A stretch of DNA of 48,378 nt from the NCBI GenBank assembly GCA_026126165.1, contig JAHCJR010000018.1:1-48378 (forward strand), given 5' to 3'. Origin of the DNA: Alphaproteobacteria bacterium (GTDB lineage Bacteria > Pseudomonadota > Alphaproteobacteria > Ferrovibrionales > Ferrovibrionaceae). Below are positions 38,790-47,070 of this stretch, in pieces (position 1 is the stretch's first letter; the number at the start of each line of letters is the position of its first letter). The translations under genes were made by a program, and so were the position numbers. Under the pieces are notes generated by a model. That model ran no database searches. It was not told the origin of the DNA and worked only from the letters and a program-made list of their open reading frames with translations.

Positions 38790-39497
38790 TCAGACCTCGA
38801 GCCACTCCTTGCGGACGGCGGCATCGGCATTGAGCGCGGCCGGCGTGCCCTCGAACACGATATGGCCGTGTCCCATCACGTAAAGTCGGTGGCTGATGCG
38901 CAGCGCGATCGTAAGCTTCTGCTCCACCAGGAGAATCGAAACGCCCCGTTCGGCGATTTCCGCCAGAAGCTTGCCCACCAGCTCCACCATCATCGGCGAC
39001 AGACCCTCCGTCGGCTCGTCGATCATGATCAGGTCCGGATCGCCCATCAGCGTGCGGCAGATCGTCAGCATCTGCTGCTCGCCGCCCGAGAGCACGCCGC
39101 CCGGCGTGTCCGCCCGCTCCTTCAGGCGCGGAAAGACCTCGAACAGGTCCTCGACACTCCAGCGTCCCTTGTGGCGGGTCGATTTCTGCCCGAGCAGGAG
39201 GTTCTGGCGCACCGTGAGGCCGGGGAAGATGTCGCGGTTCTCCGGCACGTAGCCGAGGCCGAGGCGCGCCACCTGGTGCGGCTTCAGGCCGACGATCTCG
39301 CGGCCCTTGAAGCGGATCGAGCCGCTGGGCGGCACGTCGCCCATGATCGCCTTGATCGTGGTGGAGCGGCCGACGCCGTTGCGGCCCAGCAGGGAGACGA
39401 TCTCCCCCTCTCCCACATCGAAAGTGACGCCCTGCAGGATGTGGCTCTTGCCATAATAGGCGTGCAGGTCGCGCACCTGAAGCATCGGTTCGCCCAT
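38790..39497 (-). CDS. livF: Branched-chain amino acid type ABC transporter ATP-binding protein LivF
   Basis: A 235-residue ABC ATPase. The Walker A loop reads GRNGVGRSTT (38-47), with Arg44 where Lys is normal; the signature LSGGEQQML, Walker B LIMIDEP and the switch His region (ILLVEQK, with Gln-Lys rather than His typical of LivF) follow. LivF-like proteins with this Arg do occur. It pairs with LivG to power uptake of hydrophobic amino acids or similar ligands. The ATG overlaps the LivG stop by one base (TGATG). Confidence 0.93.
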   Translation of the reverse strand: MGEPMLQVRDLHAYYGKSHILQGVTFDVGEGEIVSLLGRNGVGRSTTIKAIMGDVPPSGSIRFKGREIVGLKPHQVARLGLGYVPENRDIFPGLTVRQNLLLGQKSTRHKGRWSVEDLFEVFPRLKERADTPGGVLSGGEQQMLTICRTLMGDPDLIMIDEPTEGLSPMMVELVGKLLAEIAERGVSILLVEQKLTIALRISHRLYVMGHGHIVFEGTPAALNADAAVRKEWLEV

Positions 39498-40252
39498 CAA
39501 TGCTCCTCCGCCTGGCCGAGATACGCTTCGCGCACTTCCCGGTTCTGTCGGATGGCGGCGGGCGCGCCGGTCGCGATGATCTGGCCATAGACCAGCACCG
39601 AGATCGTATCGGCGAGACCGAAGACGACGCTCATGTCATGTTCGACCATGATCAGGGTCCGACCCTGCGAGACCTTGCGGATCAGCTCCACCGCATTCTC
39701 GGTCTCCGAACGGCTCATGCCCGCGGTCGGCTCGTCCAGCATGATGACGTCGGCGCCGCCGGCGATGGTGATACCGATTTCGAGCGCCCGCTGCTCGGCG
39801 TAGGTCAGCACGCCGGCCGGAATGGCACGGCGCGCCGTCATGCCGATCTGCACCATCACCTCTTCCGTCCGCTCGCGCGCATCGCGCAGCCCTTCGACGA
39901 AGCGCCAGAAGGAGTAGCGGTAGCCGAGCGACCAGAGCACCCCGCAGCGCAGGTTCTCGAACACGCTGAGCCGGGGGAAGATGTTGGTGACCTGGAAGCT
40001 GCGCGAGAGGCCGCGCCGGTTGATCTGATAGGGCGGCAGGCCGGTGATGTCCTCGCCCCTGAGCAGAATGCGCCCGGCGGAAACCGGGAAGCGGCCGCTG
40101 ATCAGGTGAAAGAGCGTCGACTTCCCCGCGCCGTTCGGACCGATGATGGCGTGGCGTTCGCCCACCGGCACGTCGAGCGAGACGCCGCGTATGATCGGCG
40201 TGTTGCCGAAGCTCTTGTGGATGTCCTTGAGCGAGAGGGCAACGGCGCTCAT
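39497..40252 (-). CDS. livG: ABC transporter ATP-binding protein LivG
   Basis: A 251-residue ABC ATPase with intact Walker A GPNGAGKST, Walker B VIMLDEP, the D-loop TAGMS and the switch His in LIMVEHDM. The signature region is degenerate (LTYAEQRALEIGI), as is usual in LivG (LSYGxQR-type). ATGA overlap with livM upstream and one-base overlap with livF downstream tie it into the operon. It has the standard role in a liv-type importer. Confidence 0.95.
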   Translation of the reverse strand: MSAVALSLKDIHKSFGNTPIIRGVSLDVPVGERHAIIGPNGAGKSTLFHLISGRFPVSAGRILLRGEDITGLPPYQINRRGLSRSFQVTNIFPRLSVFENLRCGVLWSLGYRYSFWRFVEGLRDARERTEEVMVQIGMTARRAIPAGVLTYAEQRALEIGITIAGGADVIMLDEPTAGMSRSETENAVELIRKVSQGRTLIMVEHDMSVVFGLADTISVLVYGQIIATGAPAAIRQNREVREAYLGQAEEH

Positions 40253-41508
40253 GCCGAAATCCTCCGCTTCAGCTCGGCGCTCGCCGCGTTCCAGGCGTCC
40301 GTCACCACGGGCCAGAGCCGCCGCCCCAGGACCAGGCCGGCCGCCAGCAGGCCGACCGAGATCAGCCACGGCAATGGTCCGGCCGTATCGAGCGCCACGC
40401 CAAGCACCCGCACCACCGTGCCGTCGGTCGCCCCCTTGACCAGGTAATGGTGGCCGAACTCGATCAGGCCGACGATGCCGGCCAGCGCGATCAGGACCGG
40501 CACGGCAATCAGCAGATAGGCAGGCAGGAGGCGCATCAGCAGACCGGCACGAGCCAGCGGCTCGTGCAGCATGATCCAGCCGGCGATGCCGCCGGGCGAG
40601 AACATGATGACAAAGATGAAGAGCAGGCCGAAATAGAGCATCCAGGCGCCGGTCAGGTCGCTCAGCGAGCTTTGCAGCCAGGTGATCAGCACGGCGCCGA
40701 GGATCGGTCCGAAGAAATGGCCGACGCCGCCGATATAGGTCATCAGCAGCACCGTGCCCGACTGGATGGCGCCGACGCTGAGGAAATTCATGATCTCGAA
40801 ATTGATCGCGGCGAGCGCACCGGCGATGCCGGCGAAGAAACCCGACAGGCAGAAGCTCAGGAAGCGCACCATCTGGGTGCTGTAGCCCACGAACTGCGCG
40901 CGCTCCGGATTCTCGCGCACCGCGTTGCTCATGCGCCCGAGCGGCGTGCGCGTGATCGCATACATCGCCGCGATGCAGATGAGGCACCAGGCGGCGATCA
41001 GATAATAGACCTGGATCTGCGGACCGAAATTGTAGCCGAACAGCCGCAGCAGCCGCGTCCGGTTGGTGGTGATGCCTTCCTCGCCGCCGAAGAAGCCGCG
41101 CAGGATCAGCGAGCAGGCCGCCACCAGCTCGCCCAGACCGAGCGAGATCATGGCGAAGGCGGTGCCGGCCCGCTTGGTCGAAACCCAGCCGAATATGATG
41201 CCGAAGGTGAGGCCCGTCAGGCCACCGATCAGCGGCACGAAGGGCAGCCAGACCGGCCACGCGCCGCCGCTCGCGCGATTGATGAAATGCACCACCATGA
41301 AGCCGGCGAGGCCGTAATAGACCGCATGCCCGAAGGAGAGCATCCCGGTCTGCCCGAGCAGCATGTTGTAGCTCAGCGCGAAGACGATCATGATGCCCAT
41401 CAGGCTCATCTTCGTGAGCGAGGTGCCGCTGGTGAATATGTGCGGCAGGGCGGCAAAGAGGACCGCCAGTCCGATCCAGAGCGCGTAGCGGCCGAGGCTG
41501 CTTCTCAT
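40249..41508 (-). CDS. livM: ABC transporter permease LivM
   Basis: A 419-residue inner-membrane permease with about ten hydrophobic segments. LivM landmarks are LLGQTGMLSFGHAVYYGLAG near the start, RENPERAQFVGYST in the cytoplasmic loop, and GTVLLMTYIGGVGHFFGP. It is longer than many LivM proteins: about 70 C-terminal residues carry two more hydrophobic segments and a basic tail. ATGA overlaps link it with livH and livG. The substrate cannot be read from the permease. Confidence 0.93.
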   Translation of the reverse strand: MRSSLGRYALWIGLAVLFAALPHIFTSGTSLTKMSLMGIMIVFALSYNMLLGQTGMLSFGHAVYYGLAGFMVVHFINRASGGAWPVWLPFVPLIGGLTGLTFGIIFGWVSTKRAGTAFAMISLGLGELVAACSLILRGFFGGEEGITTNRTRLLRLFGYNFGPQIQVYYLIAAWCLICIAAMYAITRTPLGRMSNAVRENPERAQFVGYSTQMVRFLSFCLSGFFAGIAGALAAINFEIMNFLSVGAIQSGTVLLMTYIGGVGHFFGPILGAVLITWLQSSLSDLTGAWMLYFGLLFIFVIMFSPGGIAGWIMLHEPLARAGLLMRLLPAYLLIAVPVLIALAGIVGLIEFGHHYLVKGATDGTVVRVLGVALDTAGPLPWLISVGLLAAGLVLGRRLWPVVTDAWNAASAELKRRISA

Positions 41509-42440
41509 GTCTCGCGCGTCCCCATCAGGCCGGTGGGCCGGAAGATCAGGATCAGCACCAGCAGCAGATACGGGATGACCGGCGCGAGCTGCGCCACCGT
41601 CGCCTGCCAGAGATCGCCGAAGAGAGCCGCGCCGCCAGGACCGAAGATGTCGGAAAGCGACAGGTTGATGGCCACGGCAAAGGTCTGGATCAGACCTATG
41701 AGCAGCGAGGCGACGAAGGCGCCGGGCAGCGATCCGAGGCCGCCCACCACCACCACCACGAACAGGATCGGCCCAAGCAGCGCCGCCATGCTGGGCTGCG
41801 TCACCAGCGCCGGGCCGGCGATCACGCCAGCGAGCCCGGCCAGCGCGGAGCCGACGCCGAAGACCATCATGAAGATGCGCGGCACGTCGTGTCCCAGCAT
41901 CGCCACCGTGTTCGGGTGGGTGAGCGCCGCCTGGATGATCAGGCCGACACGGGTCCGGGTCAGGATGGCGAGCAGGAAGACGAACATGCCGACCGCGACC
42001 AGCAGCATGAACATCCGGTAGGCGGGATAGGTGGTCTGGAACAGGGTGAAGGCGGTGAAATCGAGGCTCGCCGGCACCCGGTAGTCGACCGGCAGCTTGC
42101 CCCAGAACATCTGCACAAGTTCCTCGATCACGAAGGCGAGGCCGAAGGTGAAAAGCAGTTCCGCCACATGGCCGTGCCGGTGCACCTGCCGCAGGCCATA
42201 GCGCTCGACCAGCGCACCGACCGCGCCGACCAGGAGGGGCGCCACGACGAAGCCAGGCCAGAAACCGATGCGGCGGCTGATCTCGAAGCCGAAATAGGCA
42301 CCGAGCATGTAGAAGCTGGCATGGGCGAAATTCAGCACGCCCATCATGCTGAAGATGAGCGTGAGGCCGCTGGCCAGCATGAACAGCAGCATGCCGTACA
42401 GCACGCCGTTCAGCGAGGAGAAGATCACCAGTTCAAGCAT
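41505..42440 (-). CDS. livH: ABC transporter permease LivH
   Basis: A 311-residue inner-membrane permease with eight or so hydrophobic segments. The MLASGLTLIFSMMGVLNFAHASFYMLG opening (shown here in parts) and GGLGSLPGAFVASLLIGL near the C-terminus are LivH hallmarks. It is separated from livK by 106 bases containing a hairpin and overlaps livM by ATGA. It forms the translocation pore with LivM. Confidence 0.94.
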   Translation of the reverse strand: MLELVIFSSLNGVLYGMLLFMLASGLTLIFSMMGVLNFAHASFYMLGAYFGFEISRRIGFWPGFVVAPLLVGAVGALVERYGLRQVHRHGHVAELLFTFGLAFVIEELVQMFWGKLPVDYRVPASLDFTAFTLFQTTYPAYRMFMLLVAVGMFVFLLAILTRTRVGLIIQAALTHPNTVAMLGHDVPRIFMMVFGVGSALAGLAGVIAGPALVTQPSMAALLGPILFVVVVVGGLGSLPGAFVASLLIGLIQTFAVAINLSLSDIFGPGGAALFGDLWQATVAQLAPVIPYLLLVLILIFRPTGLMGTRET

Positions 42441-42500
42441 GAGGCCACCGGAAGGCGAAGCCTGGCGGGCGGACGGGCCGCATGGAGCGCGCGCGGCACC

Positions 42501-42531
42501 GGGCGCGCCGGGTTTGGGTCCCGACGCGCCC
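42501..42531 (-). other. Stem-loop between livK and livH
   Basis: GGGCGCG (42501-42507) pairs with CGCGCCC (42525-42531), extended by CGGG/CCCG (42509-42512, 42520-42523) around a 7-base loop. There is no U-run, so it is more likely a 3'-end protecting or attenuating hairpin that raises livK over the membrane genes. Confidence 0.5.
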
Positions 42532-42546
42532 GCGCCACATCACGGC

Positions 42547-43791
42547 CTAGGAGGGACGCTGCATCTTGCAGGTGGTCGGCAGGATCGTATTTGCCGTGTC
42601 GATCTTGCCCACCGTCTTCCAGCCCCAGCCGGTCTTCTCCTCGTCAAACTTGGCGCCGCCTTCCAGCGGCCCGAAGCTCGCGATGTACATGTCCTGGAAG
42701 AACTGGTGGTCGTCGGCGCGCATGAAGCCCTTGCCGCCGGTGAAGGTCGCATGCTCCATGCCTTCCAGCGCCTTCCCGATCTTCACCGGATCGGCCGACT
42801 TGGCCTTTTCGATGGCCGCGACGAGCATGGCCATCTGGTTGAAGACGCGCGGATACCAGACGCCGAGGCCGGTCTTGGCGCGGAAGTCCGCTTCCGTCTT
42901 CTGCGCCGCCTCGTGCGGCACGTTGGCATGGCCCTCGACGATGGCGAAGACGCGGTGCGAAAGGCCGGTCTGCTTGATCGCCGTCGGACCGCCCGCGCCG
43001 CCGGCATAGTAGGTGTACCAGTCGACCTGCAGACCCGCATCGGCCGCCGCCTTGAGCAGCAGCGCCATGTCTTGGCCCCAGTTGCCCGTAATCACGCTGT
43101 CGGCGCCGGAGGCCTTGATCTTCGCCACGTAGGGGGCGAAGTCGGTGATTCTCAGCAGCGGATGCAGCTCGTCGCCGACGATCTGGATATCCGGCCGCTT
43201 GGCCTTGAGCATGGTCACCGCCTGCGAGCGCACCGCCTGGCCGAAAGAGTAATCCTGGTTGATCAAGTAGATTTTCTTGATGGCCGGCCTGTCCTTCATG
43301 AAATTGGTCAGGGCTTCCATCTTGATGTCCGAGTTGGCATCCCAGCGGAAGTGCCAGAAATTGCACTTGTCGTTGGTCAGGACCGGATCGACCGCGGCGT
43401 AATTGAGGTAGATCACTTCCTTGCCGGGATTGCGCTCGTTGTGCTTGGCGACGAAATCGCTCAGTGCCGCGGCGACCGAGGAGCCGTTGCCCTGGGTCAG
43501 GATGCGTGCCCCGGCATCGATCGCCTTCTGCGCCTGGAGCAGGGATTCCTGCGGATTGGTCTTGTTGTCGTAGGGCAGGATTTCGAGCTTGCGCCCGAGC
43601 ACGCCTCCCTTCGCGTTCACCATGTCCGCGATATAGTTGAAGTGCTTGAGACCATGCTCGCCGATCGAGGCGCCACCGCCCGACAGCGGATCGATATAGG
43701 CGATCTTGATCGTATCCTGTGCCGCGGCGCCCCAAGCCATGACGCCGGCCGCGGCCATACCGAGTATCGAACGCTTCCAGAAGCGATGCAT
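42547..43791 (-). CDS. Branched-chain amino acid type ABC substrate-binding protein (LivK-like)
   Basis: A 414-residue periplasmic-binding protein of the type I (Leu/Ile/Val) fold. A signal peptide runs to about residue 24 (MAWGAAAQD). The core begins IKIAYIDPLSGGGASIGEHG and includes ILTQGNGSSVAAALSDF and YLINQDYSFGQA. It delivers ligand to LivHM. Ligand identity is uncertain: this subgroup also includes binders of amides and aromatic acids. A strong GAGGAAA ribosome site precedes the ATG. It is the first gene of the liv operon. Confidence 0.92.
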   Translation of the reverse strand: MHRFWKRSILGMAAAGVMAWGAAAQDTIKIAYIDPLSGGGASIGEHGLKHFNYIADMVNAKGGVLGRKLEILPYDNKTNPQESLLQAQKAIDAGARILTQGNGSSVAAALSDFVAKHNERNPGKEVIYLNYAAVDPVLTNDKCNFWHFRWDANSDIKMEALTNFMKDRPAIKKIYLINQDYSFGQAVRSQAVTMLKAKRPDIQIVGDELHPLLRITDFAPYVAKIKASGADSVITGNWGQDMALLLKAAADAGLQVDWYTYYAGGAGGPTAIKQTGLSHRVFAIVEGHANVPHEAAQKTEADFRAKTGLGVWYPRVFNQMAMLVAAIEKAKSADPVKIGKALEGMEHATFTGGKGFMRADDHQFFQDMYIASFGPLEGGAKFDEEKTGWGWKTVGKIDTANTILPTTCKMQRPS

Positions 43792-43908
43792 CGTTTCCTC
43801 CTGTCCAGTTCCTCTTCTACGAGAGGTGGGCCGAATGGCTGACTAATCCTTTCAACCACCGAGAGCCAAGTCAACTGGCAACAGGAAGGAAACCCGAACC
43901 CCGCCCCT

Positions 43909-44343
43909 CTATTTAGGAGGAATGCTGTAGGTGACCGTGGCATGCGCAACCGGTTCCGCCACTCCCTCGCTGAACAGCGAGACCTCGCCCACCGCCAGCC
44001 GGCGGCCAAGCTTGAGCAGGCGGGCTTCCACCAGGATGTCCCGGGTCGCGGCGGGCTTGCGCAGGAAGTTGATGGTCAGGCTGGTGGTGACGGCAAGCGC
44101 CACCGGGCCGATCTGGGCCAGAATCAGCAGATAGGTACCGGCATCCGCCAGGGTCATCAGCGTCGGCCCCGACACCGTGCCGCCCGGCCGCAGATGGCGG
44201 TCCTCAACCGGCATGCGAATACGAATCGCATGGGCATCCACCTGCTCGACCCGCATTTCGAGATGGCGCACCTGCGGAAACTCGCGCGCGAGGAAATCCT
44301 GCAAATCCTTTTCGTTCATTATCGGCTGGCGCGCGGCGGTCAT
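43909..44343 (-). CDS. PaaI-family hotdog thioesterase
   Basis: A 144-residue hotdog-fold protein. The family pattern is HLRPGGTVSGPTLMTLADAGTYL at about 50-72 (shown in part), with the helix running through the usual acyl-CoA site, followed by SLTINFLRKPA. The usual catalytic Asp/Glu of PaaI is represented by Asp67. It probably hydrolyses an acyl-CoA. It is divergent from the crotonase-family gene 136 bases away; shared acyl-CoA metabolism is possible. Confidence 0.82.
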   Translation of the reverse strand: MTAARQPIMNEKDLQDFLAREFPQVRHLEMRVEQVDAHAIRIRMPVEDRHLRPGGTVSGPTLMTLADAGTYLLILAQIGPVALAVTTSLTINFLRKPAATRDILVEARLLKLGRRLAVGEVSLFSEGVAEPVAHATVTYSIPPK

Positions 44344-44479
44344 GGCGGGCTCTCTCGACGGAAACGGCCCGCACCTTAGCGCAGCGGGCGGCGACGATCC
44401 AAGAGGCCCCTCCGCCCCTGTTCCCGGCCGGCACGGGCCGCTATCCTGCCGTATCGATTGGGCGCGGAAAGGACGTGTC

Positions 44480-45271
44480 ATGCATGGCGGGGCGGAATCG
44501 ACGATTCTTGAGGTGCGGCGCGAACCGGGAATCGCGCGCCTGACCATGAACCGGCCGCAGGCCCGCAATGCGCTGAGCCGCGCCCTCATGGACGCCCTGC
44601 AGAGGGCGCTGGACGAAATCGCGGCCGACCCGACGGTGAAGATCGTCATTCTCGGCGCGAGAGGGCCTGCATTCTGCGCCGGCCACGACCTGCGCGAAAT
44701 GCGCGCCCATCCCGGCGAGGCCGAAATCCGTGCAACCTTCGCCCAGTGCAGCCGGATGATGCAGAGCATCGTCCGGCTGCCCCAGCCGGTGATCGCACGG
44801 GTCCAGGGACCGGCGAGCGCCGCCGGCTGCCAGCTCGTGGCCAGCGCCGATCTGGCGGTGGCGGCAGAAGGCGCCGGCTTCTCCACGCCCGGCGTCAATA
44901 TCGGCCTGTTCTGCTCGACGCCGATGGTGGCGCTTGCCCGCAATGTGGGGCGCAAGCAGGCCATGGAAATGCTGCTCACCGGCGAAATGGTCGATGCCGC
45001 ACGCGCCCGGGAACTCGGCCTGGTCAATCGGGTCGTCCCGGCGGACGCGCTGGACCGCGAGGTCGATGCGCTCGCCGCCCTCATTCTCTCCAAATCTCCG
45101 GTCAGCCTGCGCATCGGCAAGGAGGCCTTCTACCGGCAGCTTGAAATGCCGCTCGCCGAGGCTTACGAGTACGCCAGCGCCGTCATGACCCGCAACATGA
45201 TGGCCGACGACGCGGCGGAGGGCATCGACGCCTTCCTCGAGAAACGCCCGCCCTGCTGGCCCGGGCAATGA
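44480..45271 (+). CDS. Enoyl-CoA hydratase/isomerase family protein (ECHDC3-like)
   Basis: A 263-residue crotonase-fold protein. The oxyanion-hole regions are FCAGHDLREM and GPASAAGCQLVASADL. The stretch that in true hydratases carries two catalytic Glu reads STPGVNIGLFCSTPMVAL, so both Glu are absent, as in ECHDC3-like members; its reaction is therefore uncertain. The C-terminal helices contain KEAFYRQLEMPLAEAY. ATG 44480 matches the normal N-terminus; the long frame upstream is not coding. A CoA-binding protein gene follows after 13 bases. Confidence 0.87.
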   Translation: MHGGAESTILEVRREPGIARLTMNRPQARNALSRALMDALQRALDEIAADPTVKIVILGARGPAFCAGHDLREMRAHPGEAEIRATFAQCSRMMQSIVRLPQPVIARVQGPASAAGCQLVASADLAVAAEGAGFSTPGVNIGLFCSTPMVALARNVGRKQAMEMLLTGEMVDAARARELGLVNRVVPADALDREVDALAALILSKSPVSLRIGKEAFYRQLEMPLAEAYEYASAVMTRNMMADDAAEGIDAFLEKRPPCWPGQ

Positions 45272-45284
45272 TGCGAAGGACGGC

Positions 45285-45773
45285 ATGAACCACGACAGCT
45301 ATCCCGACAGCTACATCCTGCAGATCCTGCGCGAGGTGCGCACCATCGCCATGGTCGGCGCCAGTCCGAACTGGAACCGACCCTCCTACTTCGCGATGAA
45401 GTATCTGCAGGAGAAGGGCTACCGCGTCATCCCGGTCAACCCGGCCGCCGCAGGCGAGACGATCCTGGGCGAGACCTGCCATGCATCGCTGAAGGATGTT
45501 CCCGTCCCGGTCGACATGGTGGACTGCTTCCGCAATTCGGCCGCGATCCCGCCGATCGCCGAAGAAGCCATCGCGATCGGCGCCAAGGTTCTCTGGATGC
45601 AACTCGGCGTGCGCAACGACGAGGCGGCCGCGCGGGCGGAAGCGGCGGGCCTCAAGGTGGTGATGAACCGCTGCCCCAAGATCGAGTTCGGCCGCCTGTC
45701 CGGCGAGATCGGCTGGATGGGCGTCAATACCGGCGTCATTTCCTCGAAGCGAAAGAAAGTGGTGAAGTCATGA
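45285..45773 (+). CDS. CoA-binding domain protein (YccU-like)
   Basis: A 162-residue single-domain Rossmann protein of the succinyl-CoA-synthetase CoA-binding type. Motifs are TIAMVGASPNWNRPSYF, YRVIPVNP, VDMVDCFRNS and LWMQLGVRNDEAA. Function unknown; it probably binds CoA or a nucleotide. It overlaps metY by ATGA at 45770-45773. This pairing with an O-acetylhomoserine sulfhydrylase gene recurs in alphaproteobacteria and suggests a link to sulfur amino acid synthesis. Confidence 0.88.
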   Translation: MNHDSYPDSYILQILREVRTIAMVGASPNWNRPSYFAMKYLQEKGYRVIPVNPAAAGETILGETCHASLKDVPVPVDMVDCFRNSAAIPPIAEEAIAIGAKVLWMQLGVRNDEAAARAEAAGLKVVMNRCPKIEFGRLSGEIGWMGVNTGVISSKRKKVVKS

Positions 45774-47056
45774 GCAATCGCAAACCCGGTTTCGAAACCC
45801 TGGCCATCCATGCCGGCGCCGCGCCGGATCCGACCACGGGCGCGCGCATCACGCCGATCTTCCAGACCACGGCTTTCGTTTTCGACGATGTCGACCACGC
45901 CGCCTCCCTCTTCAACCTGCAGGCCTTCGGCAACATCTATTCGCGCCTGACCAACCCGACCGTATCGGTGTTCGAGGAGCGCATCGCCGCGCTCGAGGGC
46001 GGTCGCGCGGCAGTCGCCACCGCCTCGGGCCATGCGGCGCAGCTTCTTGCCTTCCATACGCTGATGGAGCCGGGCGATGAGTTCCTGGCCTCCAAGCGGC
46101 TCTATGGCGGATCGATCACCCAGTTCAGCCACAGCTTCCGGAAGTTCGGCTGGAACGTCATCTTCGTCGATCCCGACGATCCGCAGAATTTCGCCCGCGC
46201 CATGACGCCGAAATGCAAGGCAATCTTCGTCGAAAGCCTGGCCAATCCGGGCGGCATCGTCTGCGACATCGCCGCCATCGCCGAGGTGGCGCACGCGGCG
46301 GGCGTGCCGCTCATCGTCGACAACACCATGGCTTCACCCTGGCTCTGCCGGCCGATCGAGCACGGCGCCGACATCGTCATCCATTCGACGACCAAATTCA
46401 TCAGCGGCCATGGCAATTCCATGGGCGGCGTCATCGTCGAAGCGGGCAAATTCGACTGGAGCAAGGGGCCGCGCAAATACCCGGCCCTGACCGAGCCGAC
46501 ACCCTCCTACCATGGCCTGCGTTTCTTCGAGACATTCGGCGACATGGCTTTCGCCGTGGCGACACGCGCCGTCGGCCTGCGCGATCTCGGGCCGACCATG
46601 GCCCCGCTCAACGCCTTCCTGTCGCTGGCCGGCGTCGAGACCCTGCCGTTGCGCATGGAGCGCCACTGCCAGAATGCCCAGAAGGTGGCCGAGTTCCTGT
46701 CGAAGCACCCGAAAGTCGCGTGGGTCTCCTATGCCGGGCTGCCGGGCGACAGGTATCATGCGCTGGCGCGCAAGTATCTGCCGCGCGGGGCGGGATCTGT
46801 CTTCACTTTCGGCGTCAAGGGTGGCTACGAGGCCGGCGTCAAGCTGGTGGAATCGGTGGAGCTGTTCTCCCATCTCGCCAATATCGGCGACACGCGCAGC
46901 CTGATCATCCACCCGGCCTCGACCACCCATCGCCAGCTTTCGGCCGAACAGCTTGCCGCCGCCGGCGCGGGCCCCGACGTGGTGCGTCTTTCCGTCGGCA
47001 TCGAGAATGTCGACGATATCATCGCCGATCTCGACCAGGCGCTGGCGAAGGGCTGA
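45770..47056 (+). CDS. metY: O-acetylhomoserine sulfhydrylase (MetY-type Cys/Met metabolism PLP enzyme)
   Basis: A 428-residue PLP enzyme of the cystathionine gamma-synthase family. It has the opening FETLAIHAGAAPDPTTGA, YSRLTNPTV, the cofactor lysine in STTKFISGHG (Lys209), and HPASTTHRQL near the C-terminus, all typical of O-acetylhomoserine aminocarboxypropyltransferase. It makes homocysteine directly from O-acetylhomoserine and sulfide. Length fits MetY rather than MetZ. Its substrate ultimately comes from the hom product encoded 18 kb away. Confidence 0.93.
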   Translation: MSNRKPGFETLAIHAGAAPDPTTGARITPIFQTTAFVFDDVDHAASLFNLQAFGNIYSRLTNPTVSVFEERIAALEGGRAAVATASGHAAQLLAFHTLMEPGDEFLASKRLYGGSITQFSHSFRKFGWNVIFVDPDDPQNFARAMTPKCKAIFVESLANPGGIVCDIAAIAEVAHAAGVPLIVDNTMASPWLCRPIEHGADIVIHSTTKFISGHGNSMGGVIVEAGKFDWSKGPRKYPALTEPTPSYHGLRFFETFGDMAFAVATRAVGLRDLGPTMAPLNAFLSLAGVETLPLRMERHCQNAQKVAEFLSKHPKVAWVSYAGLPGDRYHALARKYLPRGAGSVFTFGVKGGYEAGVKLVESVELFSHLANIGDTRSLIIHPASTTHRQLSAEQLAAAGAGPDVVRLSVGIENVDDIIADLDQALAKG

Positions 47057-47070
47057 CCTGCGGCGCGGCG

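Noticed and set aside
43909..45120. A 403-aa protein reading through the thioesterase frame
   Set aside because: The upstream part overlaps the crotonase-family gene on the other strand and has no domain likeness; the 144-aa start at 44343 fits the family.
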